Source of the DNA: Erysipelotrichaceae bacterium | GTDB taxonomy: Bacteria > Bacillota_I > Bacilli_A > Erysipelotrichales > Erysipelotrichaceae | Assembly (NCBI GenBank): GCA_017473265.1 | Contig: JAFULQ010000005.1 | Location: forward strand, 62,001 to 126,000 | Reading direction: 5' to 3' | DNA: 64,000 nucleotides | Shown here: positions 32,861 through 40,827 of the stretch, one piece after another | How positions within the stretch are numbered: position 1 is the first letter of the stretch | How the letters are laid out: the number at the start of each line of letters is the position of its first letter | Notes under the pieces: model-generated | What the model was told of the DNA's origin: nothing | What the model saw: only the letters and a program-made list of their open reading frames with translations | The model's database searches: none | Made by a program: the position numbers and the translations under genes

Positions 32861-34333
32861 ATGGCAATTGTAAAAATTGATATTTTAAACCATGCGGATT
32901 ATGCTGGTGAGTTTCGTGAACATGATAATTCTCCAGGATTAAGTAAATTCTATACAGCAATTGAATCTGTACGTTCTTTAAATCGTGATCATACATTATT
33001 ATTAGATGCTGGTGATAACATTAACCGTATCATGTGGCATGGTAAAGAAGTATTTGAAGGGTTAGCTTTAATTGGTACAGATGCTCATACTTTAGGTAAT
33101 CATGAATTCGATAGAGGTAAAGATGAACTTGAAGAAAATATTGATTACATTAAAGATCGTATTCCTATTTTATGTAGTAATATCGTGGTTGAAGAAACAG
33201 GCGAATTATTAAAAGGTGTATTACCTTATGTAATTATTGAAAAAGCAGGTATCAAATATGGTATCGTAGGTTGTACTACAGAATATACTCCTAAGATGGT
33301 AGATAGTAACTCTTTCAAAGGATTAAAAGCGATTTCTGAAGTAGAAGCATGTCGTAAATATATTCCAATTATGAGAGAACAAGGTGCTGACATTATTATT
33401 GTTTTAGCACATTTCCCATTCTATTTCACAGAAGATAGTGAAAGTGGAGAATTAATTGAAGTATATGAAGCGATTGAAGATTTACATCCTGATGTTATGA
33501 TTGGTGGCCATATTCCTGGTGACTATGCAAGAGTAGTTAGAGGCTGTGCAATCACTAAAGGTGGTTTCGCAGGCAAATCATTACCACATATCGAATTATA
33601 CTTTGATACAGAAACACGCCAAGTAGTTGATAAAAAATGTCGTGTTATTGATGTAATGCATGGTAACTTTGAAAAAGATCCTGAAATTGAAAAGTTTGTT
33701 CGTAAAGTAACAGGTCCTTATGATTCATTCTTTGAAGATGTATTAGGTGTAGCTACAGAAGAAATTCCTATGCGTTTATCTGTAGAAAGTCCTATGGGTA
33801 ATTTAATTTGTGATGTTGTTCAAAGACATACACACAAAGATTTTGTATATTTCAACTGTACAAGTAGTGGACATAAAGTTCCTAAAGGAAATATTACTAT
33901 GTGTACAATTGGTAATATGATGGGATTCAATGATCCATTACAATATGGTGTATATACTGGTCAAGATATTTGGGATTTATTCACATTAGTATATGAACCT
34001 GAACGTTTTGGTAACAATGGTAACTTAATGTTTGCAGGATTAGTGGTTACTGTAGATAATACAAAACCTTTCCCACATAAGATTGTATCTATCACAACAA
34101 GTGATGGAACACCATTAGATATGAATAAAGAATATACTGTATGTACAAGTGCGTATATGGCTAGTGGTGGCAATGATACAAGCAAAGTTGCAAAACGTGT
34201 TAAATGGGAAGATACAGGAATTCCTATTTATGATATCTATATTAAAGATTTAAAAGAAAATACATGGTCTTGTCCTCCATTGGGTAGATATCCAATGACA
34301 GGGGAAATCGAAAACGATAATTCACCATGGTAA
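32861..34333 (+). CDS. 5'-nucleotidase-like metallophosphoesterase, copy 2 (altered metal site)
   Basis: A 490-aa paralogue of the preceding protein, with the same domain order and an almost identical C-terminal tail (NDNSPW in both). GNHEFD, LLLDAGDN and the C-domain blocks ESPMGNL and ASGGNDT are retained. The first motif reads ADYAG instead of ADFHG, so the metal ligand His14 of copy 1 is Ala15 here. It may have a changed metal site, different specificity or a non-catalytic role. The frame is intact and selected-looking, arguing against decay. AAGGGAG precedes the ATG and a terminator follows. Confidence 0.85.
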   Translation: MAIVKIDILNHADYAGEFREHDNSPGLSKFYTAIESVRSLNRDHTLLLDAGDNINRIMWHGKEVFEGLALIGTDAHTLGNHEFDRGKDELEENIDYIKDRIPILCSNIVVEETGELLKGVLPYVIIEKAGIKYGIVGCTTEYTPKMVDSNSFKGLKAISEVEACRKYIPIMREQGADIIIVLAHFPFYFTEDSESGELIEVYEAIEDLHPDVMIGGHIPGDYARVVRGCAITKGGFAGKSLPHIELYFDTETRQVVDKKCRVIDVMHGNFEKDPEIEKFVRKVTGPYDSFFEDVLGVATEEIPMRLSVESPMGNLICDVVQRHTHKDFVYFNCTSSGHKVPKGNITMCTIGNMMGFNDPLQYGVYTGQDIWDLFTLVYEPERFGNNGNLMFAGLVVTVDNTKPFPHKIVSITTSDGTPLDMNKEYTVCTSAYMASGGNDTSKVAKRVKWEDTGIPIYDIYIKDLKENTWSCPPLGRYPMTGEIENDNSPW

Positions 34334-34337
34334 GAAA

Positions 34338-34364
34338 TTAGCGAAGTTTATCTTCGCTTTTTTT
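34338..34364 (+). terminator. Intrinsic terminator after the nucleotidase pair
   Basis: AGCGAAG (34340-34346) pairs with CTTCGCT (34352-34358), followed by a long T-run. It ends the main island operon before the NIF3 gene. Confidence 0.9.
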
Positions 34365-34402
34365 ATGAAGAAATGTTAAAATTTACATAGAGGTGAACGA
34401 TA

Positions 34403-35251
34403 ATGAAAATTTCAGAAGTAATTGCGAAAATGAAGGCGTATCATAAGGGAACTGTGAATGGTGTACCTATTGATGAAAGTAAAACAAGAGATAAAGTATT
34501 GTATGGTAATGTAGATCAAGAGTGTACAGGAATTGTGACTACGATTTATGCATCTGTGGATGTTATTAGAGAAGCGATTGCTTGTGGTGCGAATTTGATT
34601 ATTTGTCATGAAGCGTTGTTTTGGAACCATGGAGATCATCAAGAGTGGTTGTTGGAACAAGGAAATAAAACATTCTTAGCTAAAAAGGAATTATTAGATT
34701 CAGGGAATATTGTAGTATGGCGTGATCATGATTATATTCATACAGGTATTCCTATGAAGGATGGTAGCTATGTGGATGGTATTTTCTATGGTGTAGCAAA
34801 AATGCTTGGTTGGGAAGATTATATTGTTGGTGATAAAGAAAAACCTCAAACATTTGTAATTCCTGAAAAGACAGCTGAAGAGGTTGGGAAAGAATGGATT
34901 TCTAAGTTCCATTTGAATGGTATTAAAGCCATTGGTGATTTACAAACAAAAGTACGTAAAGTTGCGATTCCTTTCCATATTATGGGACAATTTGATAATC
35001 AAGTGATTTCTAGAGTGGATCAAGAGGATATTGATTGTTTGATTTGTATGGAATTAACGGATTTTACAGTAACTGAGTATGTTCGTGATAGTGCAATGTT
35101 GAATATGCCTAAGGCTATTTTAGCAATCGGTCATTTCAATGTTGAAGAACCAGGTATGGAATATATGCTTACGTATTTAGATGAAGCATTGGGTGAACAT
35201 ATTCCAGCAAAATTTGTTCAAGCAACAGATATGTATCAATTTATTCATTAG
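34403..35251 (+). CDS. NIF3-family dinuclear metal protein
   Basis: A 282-aa member of the NIF3/GTP cyclohydrolase I type 2 family. Visible blocks are the N-terminal helix (MKISEVIAKMKAYH), ANLIICHEALFWNHGD (metal-ligand His residues), VVWRDHDYIHTG and C-terminal AILAIGHFNVEEPGMEYM, with a late His and Glu expected to complete the metal site. Family function is poorly defined. GAGGTGA precedes the ATG and TGTTAAAAT (34374-34382) may be its own -10. It lies directly behind the nucleotidase pair, suggesting a shared pathway. Confidence 0.8.
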   Translation: MKISEVIAKMKAYHKGTVNGVPIDESKTRDKVLYGNVDQECTGIVTTIYASVDVIREAIACGANLIICHEALFWNHGDHQEWLLEQGNKTFLAKKELLDSGNIVVWRDHDYIHTGIPMKDGSYVDGIFYGVAKMLGWEDYIVGDKEKPQTFVIPEKTAEEVGKEWISKFHLNGIKAIGDLQTKVRKVAIPFHIMGQFDNQVISRVDQEDIDCLICMELTDFTVTEYVRDSAMLNMPKAILAIGHFNVEEPGMEYMLTYLDEALGEHIPAKFVQATDMYQFIH

Positions 35252-35277
35252 TACTTCGTATGAAGTACTTTTTTTAT
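35250..35277 (+). terminator. Intrinsic terminator of the NIF3 gene
   Basis: AGTACTTC (35250-35257) pairs with GAAGTACT (35262-35269) around GTAT, followed by a T-run. It overlaps the stop codon. Confidence 0.9.
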
Positions 35278-35278
35278 G

Positions 35279-35286
35279 CATATAGT
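35279..35286 (+). promoter_or_regulatory. CATATAGT element upstream of the GerMN gene
   Basis: Fits CATAnnnT and lies 23 nt before the GTG start, just after the NIF3 terminator. The -35 region is a poor match. Confidence 0.35.
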
Positions 35287-35301
35287 GTATGGGTGATTTA
35301 G

Positions 35302-36066
35302 GTGAAATGGTGGAAACAGTATCTTTTAGGTATTTTTAGTTTATGTGCTATGGTGCTATATGTACAAAGTGAAATGCCTGTGGTAAGTGTTTCAAGTACA
35401 TATCAAAAAGATATAAAAATGTATTATGTAAATGAGGGAATGGATTTGTGTATGGTAGAAAAGCCATTTGTTTGTGCTAATACCATGGATTGTTTATTGA
35501 AGAGTTATACATCTATGGATGTGTTGGATGATGTAGTTATAGAGGATATGGTATTGGAAGAAGGAATGTTGGTTATGAGAGTTTCTTCTTTTTCTATTGC
35601 GTTGAGTAAGGAAAAGGAAGCATTGTTGATGTATTTGTTACAGTTTGAAGATGTAAATAAGGTGAAAATATATGTTGATGAAGTGTTATGGGATAGTGGA
35701 GTGTATGTTGATAGTAAGAAAGTCATTTCTAATCATTTTTCTACCTTTACTAATGATTTATATATGAGTATGCCAGTGGTGATGTATGAGAATAATAGTG
35801 GAGTTGAAATTCTGAAAACGATACGTGTACCATATAGTTTGGAGTATAAGGATATTGTTCAATGGATGTTGTATGTGTATGATGAGCATTTACAAATAAT
35901 TGATGAATGTCATGTGGTAGATGGATATATGTTGGTGTCTTTAAAAGGGGATTTGAAGGATGCTAGTCATATTAAGAGTATGGGATTGAGTTTATTGTTA
36001 CTAGAAGAAGTAAATGAAGTGTCAATTTTACATGAACAAATTGAGATTTATCATAAAGTGTATTGA
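35302..36066 (+). CDS. GerM-like protein with GerMN-type repeats
   Basis: A 254-aa protein with an N-terminal hydrophobic segment (about 6-22), so probably secreted or anchored. Two regions resemble GerMN repeats: around SKEKEALLMYLLQFEDVNKV followed by KIYVDE, and a second near the end (GYMLVSLKGD, then LLLLEEVNEVSILHEQ). GerM acts in sporulation and germination. In Bacillus gerM follows racE; here murI is 10 kb upstream and YsnB-like YfcE is next downstream, which supports the call. The start is GTG with GGGTG 6-7 nt upstream. Confidence 0.6.
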   Translation: MKWWKQYLLGIFSLCAMVLYVQSEMPVVSVSSTYQKDIKMYYVNEGMDLCMVEKPFVCANTMDCLLKSYTSMDVLDDVVIEDMVLEEGMLVMRVSSFSIALSKEKEALLMYLLQFEDVNKVKIYVDEVLWDSGVYVDSKKVISNHFSTFTNDLYMSMPVVMYENNSGVEILKTIRVPYSLEYKDIVQWMLYVYDEHLQIIDECHVVDGYMLVSLKGDLKDASHIKSMGLSLLLLEEVNEVSILHEQIEIYHKVY

Positions 36067-36083
36067 GAATAAAAGTTTAGATG

Positions 36084-36092
36084 TGGTATAAT
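36084..36092 (+). promoter_or_regulatory. Extended -10 promoter of the YfcE-like gene
   Basis: TGGTATAAT lies 18 nt before the ATG at 36110, partly overlapping the leader. It fits a sigma A extended -10. Confidence 0.55.
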
Positions 36093-36109
36093 CACGAAGG
36101 TGATTTTTA

Positions 36110-36568
36110 ATGAAGATTGTGGTAGTAAGTGATAGTCATGGTCGTATTGAGGTGTTACAAGAAATCTTAGATAAACATCAAGATGCGAGTGCGTTTATTC
36201 ATTGTGGTGATATTGAGTTACCAAATGATTATTTTAATGAATATATCAAAGTTCGTGGGAATAATGATTACTATGGTGGATTAGAGGAAGAACGTGTGGT
36301 TTCTATTGGCGGTTTGAAAGTTTTAGTTACCCATTCTCATCAATATGTATATTATTCTCGTTTGGAATCATTAGCTAAGAAAGCAGATCGTTTAGGATGT
36401 CAACTTGTATGTTTTGGACATACACATGTGTATCATGATAGTGTTGAAGAGGGTGTGCATTTGGTGAATCCTGGTTCTTGTTGGCATAATCGTGATGGTC
36501 GTATGCCTAGTTATGCCGTTGTAACCTTTGAAAACGGTAACATTTCAGTGGAAAGAATGGAAGTATAA
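36110..36568 (+). CDS. ysnB: YfcE/MJ0936-type phosphodiesterase (YsnB)
   Basis: A 152-aa single-domain metallophosphodiesterase. All motifs are intact: VVSDSHG (Asp8, His10), HCGDIE, RGNND, VTHSH and FGHTH. It hydrolyses phosphodiesters in vitro; the natural substrate is uncertain. Its position after the GerMN gene matches Bacillus gerM-rph-ysnA-ysnB, with rph and ysnA missing here. Confidence 0.9.
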   Translation: MKIVVVSDSHGRIEVLQEILDKHQDASAFIHCGDIELPNDYFNEYIKVRGNNDYYGGLEEERVVSIGGLKVLVTHSHQYVYYSRLESLAKKADRLGCQLVCFGHTHVYHDSVEEGVHLVNPGSCWHNRDGRMPSYAVVTFENGNISVERMEV

Positions 36569-36595
36569 TAACTGTCTTTATGACAGTTTTTTTAT
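36569..36595 (+). terminator. Intrinsic terminator after ysnB
   Basis: AACTGTC (36570-36576) pairs with GACAGTT (36582-36588), followed by a run of T. Confidence 0.88.
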
Positions 36596-36639
36596 TGTGA
36601 AAATTATTAAAAAAATTCTTTTCTGTAGTGGTGTTTGGT

Positions 36640-36648
36640 GTTATAATA
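36640..36648 (+). promoter_or_regulatory. Extended -10 promoter of typA
   Basis: TGTTATAAT lies 27 nt before the typA ATG at 36675. Confidence 0.55.
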
Positions 36649-36674
36649 GCGCAGTTGAAAAGAAGGTGTAATAT

Positions 36675-38501
36675 ATGGAACATCAAAAGATTATTAACAT
36701 TGCGGTGATTGCACACGTTGATGCTGGGAAGTCAACTTTGGTTGATGCGTTCTTAAATCAATCTGGTGTATTCCGTGATAATGAAGAAGTTGTTGAATGT
36801 ATTATGGACAGTAATGATTTAGAAAGAGAACGTGGTATTACGATCTATTCTAAAAATTGTTCTGTAAGTTATAAAGATTATAAGATTAATATTATTGATA
36901 CGCCGGGCCATGCGGATTTCTCTAGTGAAGTTGAACGTATCATTAAAACAGTAGATACAGTTATTTTGTTAGTAGATTCTAGTGAAGGACCTATGCCTCA
37001 AACTCGCTTTGTATTACAAAAGTCTTTGGAGTTGGGATTACGTCCAATCTTATTAATTAACAAGATTGATAAGAAAGACCAAAGAGCAGATGAAGTTGTG
37101 GATTTGGTTTATGACTTGTTCTTGGACTTAAATGCGAGTGATGAACAGTTGGATTTCCCAATTTTATATGGTGTAGCTAGACAAGGTATTGTTAAGCGTA
37201 ATATTACCGATCCAAATGAAGGTATTATGCCTTTGTTTGAGACAATTGTAGAACATGTATCTGAGTATCCTAACTATGATGAAGAACCATTGCAAATGCA
37301 AGTGTCTTCTTTAGCGTATGATGACTATATTGGTCGTTTGGGTATTGGTCGAGTATATCAAGGTACTTTGCGTGCTGGGGAAACAGTTATAGTTTGTAAG
37401 GCAGATGGTAGTGTGGTTCGTCGTCAAATTAGCCAAATGTTTGTGTATAAGGGATTGAGTCGTATTCCTGTAAAAGAAGCACAAAGTGGTGAAATTGTGA
37501 TTTTAGCGGGTATTAGTGATATTTCCATTGGTGAAACGATTTGTAATGTGGATAAACCTTTACCAATGCCAATGATTCATATTGAAGAACCTACATTAAG
37601 TATGAACTTTATGGTAAATACTTCGCCATTTGCTGGTCAAAGTGGTAAATATGTAACTAGCCGTAATTTAAAAGAACGTTTAGAAAAAGAATTGGAAGTC
37701 AATGTTGGATTAAGAGTTGAAGAGTGTGATACGACGGACCGTTTTAAAGTCAGTGGTCGTGGAGAATTGCATTTAACAATTTTAATTGAAAATATGCGTC
37801 GTGAAGGCTATGAGTTAGCAGTTAGTAAACCTGAAGTTGTTATTAAGGTGATTGATGGTGAAAAGTGTGAACCAGTTGAACAAGTGATTGTTCAAGTTCC
37901 TAGTGAATATTCTGGAAGTGTTATTTCTAAGATGAGTTTACGTAATGCTTTAATGGTGGATATGAATGAGGAAAATGATTTTACAACCATGGAGTTTGTG
38001 GCAGCGACTCGTGCATTAATTGGATATCGTAGTGAGTTTATTAATGATACTCGTGGTGAAGGTACAATGATTCGTCGTTATAAGGGGTATGAACCATATA
38101 AGGGTGAAATCACAGGACGTCCTAATGGAGTATTGATTTCAAATGCGACTGGTGAAGCGATGACGTATTCTATCTTTAACTTACAAGAAAGAGGTCAATT
38201 CTTTATTGGTGCGCAAGAAAAAGTGTATGAAGGTATGATTGTGGGTATTAATGCTCGTGATATGGATATGGAAGTCAATCCTACAAAGAATAAGAAAGCA
38301 ACTGCTGTGCGTAGTAGTGGAAATGATGAAGCGATGCGCTTAGTACCACCTAAACAATTAACATTGGAATATGCTTTAGAATTTATTAATGATGATGAAT
38401 TAGTTGAAATTACTCCAGATAATATTCGTTTGCGTAAGAAGTATTTAACAAGTATTGAACGTAGACAAGCATATCGTGATGCGAAAGCTTTAGAAGAATA
38501 A
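36675..38501 (+). CDS. typA: Ribosome-associated GTPase TypA/BipA
   Basis: A 608-aa translational GTPase that binds ribosomes and helps 50S assembly and stress adaptation. G1 is AHVDAGKST, G2 lies in ERERGITIYSKN, G3 is DTPGHADF, G4 is NKID. The EF-G-like domains II, III and V follow, and the BipA-specific C-terminus has TRGEGTMIRRYKGY and GRPNGVLISN. Length is typical for the family. It stands alone with its own promoter and terminator. Confidence 0.97.
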   Translation: MEHQKIINIAVIAHVDAGKSTLVDAFLNQSGVFRDNEEVVECIMDSNDLERERGITIYSKNCSVSYKDYKINIIDTPGHADFSSEVERIIKTVDTVILLVDSSEGPMPQTRFVLQKSLELGLRPILLINKIDKKDQRADEVVDLVYDLFLDLNASDEQLDFPILYGVARQGIVKRNITDPNEGIMPLFETIVEHVSEYPNYDEEPLQMQVSSLAYDDYIGRLGIGRVYQGTLRAGETVIVCKADGSVVRRQISQMFVYKGLSRIPVKEAQSGEIVILAGISDISIGETICNVDKPLPMPMIHIEEPTLSMNFMVNTSPFAGQSGKYVTSRNLKERLEKELEVNVGLRVEECDTTDRFKVSGRGELHLTILIENMRREGYELAVSKPEVVIKVIDGEKCEPVEQVIVQVPSEYSGSVISKMSLRNALMVDMNEENDFTTMEFVAATRALIGYRSEFINDTRGEGTMIRRYKGYEPYKGEITGRPNGVLISNATGEAMTYSIFNLQERGQFFIGAQEKVYEGMIVGINARDMDMEVNPTKNKKATAVRSSGNDEAMRLVPPKQLTLEYALEFINDDELVEITPDNIRLRKKYLTSIERRQAYRDAKALEE

Positions 38502-38526
38502 ATTGTATTTATTCTTCTTTTTTTGT
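38492..38526 (+). terminator. Intrinsic terminator of typA
   Basis: AGAAGAATAAA (38492-38502) pairs perfectly with TTTATTCTTCT (38508-38518), followed by seven T. The 5' arm includes the last codons and the stop. Confidence 0.92.
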
Positions 38527-38577
38527 CGATAAAATGAGGTGTTGGATTTTATTTGTTAAAATGGATGTGGTGAAATT

Positions 38578-39285
38578 ATGCAAGATATGGAATATAGTTA
38601 TCAAACATTAAAAGAGGTCTTTTATGTATATGGTTGTATGCTCAATTATAAGGTGGAGCGGATTGTTGTAGATCGAGTTATTGAAATGGTATTGTGTCGT
38701 TTGCCTATGGATATGCGGGTGGTAATTGAAGATGTTATGCAGTCAGAATATGAGGATGCGATTTTGCGATTGCAAGGAGTATTTAAAGATGATGAAAAAC
38801 TTGATTATTTATATCGTGATGAGAATGTAGTATTTAAAATATTGTTTATAGTAGAAACTTATTTTTATGCTAGTAGTGTTTATTGTTTCTTTTTGATTAT
38901 AATAGTATTAAAGAAAGAAAATTTATATAGTTGTATATATTTATTTCAACCGAAGTGGTTGAAGTTGTTGGATGTTAAAGAGGATGTAGTACATAAGTTT
39001 TTAACTTGGATAAAACAACAATTGTCTAAAGAGGTTGAAATGGTTGTGGATGATCATAGATTGTTAGAGTATTATCCTTTTTTACATAAGGAACAGGTAG
39101 CTTTTTATATAGAACATCGAGAAAGTCATTGTTATTATACGATTCAGCAATATATGAAGTATAATGATGTATGTTATGAGACTAGTAGAATGCATTTAGA
39201 ACAATTGGTGCATTTGGGTTGGTATGTAAAGAAAAAAGTTGGTAAGAAGTTTGTGTATAGTAGGAGTGTTGAGTATGGAGTTTAA
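38578..39285 (+). CDS. Hypothetical protein with a C-terminal winged-helix-like domain
   Basis: Not assigned to a family. The 235-aa product has an N-terminal helical part, one possible membrane helix (about 98-113, YASSVYCFFLIIIVL), and a C-terminal region (about 175-230) of helix-turn-helix character: AFYIEHRESHCYYTIQQYMK, then ETSRMHLEQLVHLGWYVKKK. This resembles winged-helix tails of Fic-type and other regulators, including a basic wing. The gene overlaps hemW by 11 nt, so it is co-transcribed. It could be a membrane-linked regulator; function is unknown. Confidence 0.6.
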   Translation: MQDMEYSYQTLKEVFYVYGCMLNYKVERIVVDRVIEMVLCRLPMDMRVVIEDVMQSEYEDAILRLQGVFKDDEKLDYLYRDENVVFKILFIVETYFYASSVYCFFLIIIVLKKENLYSCIYLFQPKWLKLLDVKEDVVHKFLTWIKQQLSKEVEMVVDDHRLLEYYPFLHKEQVAFYIEHRESHCYYTIQQYMKYNDVCYETSRMHLEQLVHLGWYVKKKVGKKFVYSRSVEYGV

Positions 39286-40393
39286 AGGGATTGTGTATCA
39301 TGAGTTTCCAAAAGCCATGTATGTTCATGTGCCTTTTTGTGCGAGTATTTGTGCCTATTGTGATTTTGCTAGAGTAAAGTATACAAGTGTTTTATTTGAT
39401 AAATGGTTAGCTGTGATTCGTAAAGAGCTTGATAGTGTTAGTACAAATGAAATGCGTACGATTTATATTGGTGGAGGAACACCGAGTTCTTTATCGATTG
39501 AGCAGTTAGATGTCTTTTTAGGTTTATTGGATCGCTTTAGTGGGGTAGAGGAGTATACCATTGAAGTGAATCCTGAAACATTATCTTTGGAAAAATGTAT
39601 GATGTTGAAGAAACATGGTATTAATCGTATTTCGATGGGAGTGCAATCGTTTCAATCGCATTTATTGAAGATGATGGATCGTAAGCATTGTGTGGAGGAT
39701 ATCATGCAGTGTTTAGCTTGGTTTAAGGAAGTTGGAATTACGAATTGTTCGATTGATTTGATGTATGCTTTACCTAAGCAAAGTATGGAAGATTGGGAAA
39801 ATGATTTGGCGATTGCTTGTTCGTTGGATGTATCGCATATTTCTTTATATTCATTAACGATTGAACCAAATTCTAAGTTTGGTAGATGGGGTGTAGAACC
39901 TATTGATGGGGATTTGGAATTTGAGATGTATGAGTATGCGATTGATTATTTGAGTAGTCATGGTTTTGATCATTATGAAGTAAGTAATTTTGCAAGAAAT
40001 GGTTTGTGTTCGAAGCATAATATTGCGTATTGGAAGTATGATGATTTCTATGGAATTGGTTTGGGTAGTAGTGGTAAATTAGGTAAATATCGTTATACAC
40101 AAACCATGAATTTTGTGGAATACTTCAATGAAACGTTGGATATGGAGATTGTTGAGTTAGATGATTCTGATGAGCGTTTTGAGGCGATTATGATGGGTTT
40201 ACGAATGCTTGAGGGTATTTGTATTGAAGAGTATAATTGTCGTTATAAAGTGGATTTGTTAGCGTTGTATGAAGGCGCAATAAATGAGAATATTCGTCGT
40301 GGTTGGTTAGAAATTGTTGATGGATATATGTGTGTTACTAGGGATGGTTTGTATCTTTTGCATGAAGTTTTATTAGAGTTTATGAATGATTAA
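39275..40393 (+). CDS. hemW: HemW-type radical SAM protein
   Basis: A 372-aa radical SAM protein of the HemN/HemW family. The 4Fe-4S motif CASICAYC gives Cys22, Cys26 and Cys29, with YIGGGTPSSL and IEVNPETLS downstream. The N-terminus lacks the extra HemN segment, as in HemW, a heme chaperone rather than coproporphyrinogen oxidase. AGGAG lies before ATG 39275; an in-frame upstream ATG at 39239 is less likely. In many Firmicutes hemW lies near lepA-hrcA; here it follows the unknown gene. Confidence 0.9.
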   Translation: MEFKGIVYHEFPKAMYVHVPFCASICAYCDFARVKYTSVLFDKWLAVIRKELDSVSTNEMRTIYIGGGTPSSLSIEQLDVFLGLLDRFSGVEEYTIEVNPETLSLEKCMMLKKHGINRISMGVQSFQSHLLKMMDRKHCVEDIMQCLAWFKEVGITNCSIDLMYALPKQSMEDWENDLAIACSLDVSHISLYSLTIEPNSKFGRWGVEPIDGDLEFEMYEYAIDYLSSHGFDHYEVSNFARNGLCSKHNIAYWKYDDFYGIGLGSSGKLGKYRYTQTMNFVEYFNETLDMEIVELDDSDERFEAIMMGLRMLEGICIEEYNCRYKVDLLALYEGAINENIRRGWLEIVDGYMCVTRDGLYLLHEVLLEFMND

Positions 40394-40411
40394 AAATGTT
40401 TGAAAAAGTGA

Positions 40412-40440
40412 TTGCAAGTAGTATATCTTTGTGTTATGAT
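40412..40440 (+). promoter_or_regulatory. Promoter of rpsO
   Basis: TTGCAA (40412-40417), a 17-bp spacer and TATGAT (40435-40440) with an upstream TG form a good sigma A promoter. It gives a leader of about 75 nt. Confidence 0.75.
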
Positions 40441-40446
40441 TATTAC

Positions 40447-40521
40447 GCTTTTAGGCGAGGTTCGATGATTCCTCAACGTCTTGCTTGGCTTAGAAGGTCT
40501 TAATTAATGGAGGAAATAAAC
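40447..40521 (+). promoter_or_regulatory. rpsO leader, candidate S15 autoregulatory element
   Basis: The leader between the promoter and the rpsO ATG has G/C-rich segments (GGCGAGG, CCTC, GCTTGGC) that can pair in more than one way, unlike the AT-rich surroundings. S15 of many bacteria represses its own mRNA by binding such a leader. The exact fold is not proven here. Confidence 0.5.
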
Positions 40522-40788
40522 ATGTTATCAAAAGCAGAAAAGACAGCAATTATGCAAGCTTATGCACGTACAGAAGGAGATACAGGTTCTGTTGAAGTGC
40601 AAGTTGCAGTATTAACAGCAACTATCAATCGTTTGAATGAACACTTAAAGAATAACAAAAAAGATTATCATTCATACCGTGGATTGATGAAAATGGTTGG
40701 TCGTAGACGTAACTTATTAAACTATTTACGTGACACAGATATCAACCGTTATCGTGAATTAATCAAACGTTTAGAATTGCGTAAGTAA
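40522..40788 (+). CDS. rpsO: 30S ribosomal protein S15
   Basis: The 88-aa protein binds 16S rRNA helix junctions early in assembly. It has [40 protein letters not shown] and RRRNLLNYL, all diagnostic of S15. ATG 40522 follows GGAGG at ideal distance; the in-frame ATG at 40507 would precede that site. A lipoprotein gene and pnp follow, the familiar rpsO-pnp order with an extra gene between. Confidence 0.97.
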   Translation: MLSKAEKTAIMQAYARTEGDTGSVEVQVAVLTATINRLNEHLKNNKKDYHSYRGLMKMVGRRRNLLNYLRDTDINRYRELIKRLELRK

Positions 40789-40814
40789 GCCCTTTTCAAG
40801 GGTTTTCTTTTTTT
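40786..40814 (+). terminator. Intrinsic terminator of rpsO
   Basis: AGCCCTT (40788-40794) pairs with AAGGGTT (40798-40804), followed by TTTCTTTTTTT. It overlaps the stop codon. Confidence 0.85.
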
Positions 40815-40827
40815 AGGAGGAAAGCTT

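Noticed and set aside
34382-35251. NIF3 protein as a GTP cyclohydrolase I enzyme for folate synthesis
   Set aside because: The family name is historical; no other folate genes are nearby, so no specific reaction was assigned.
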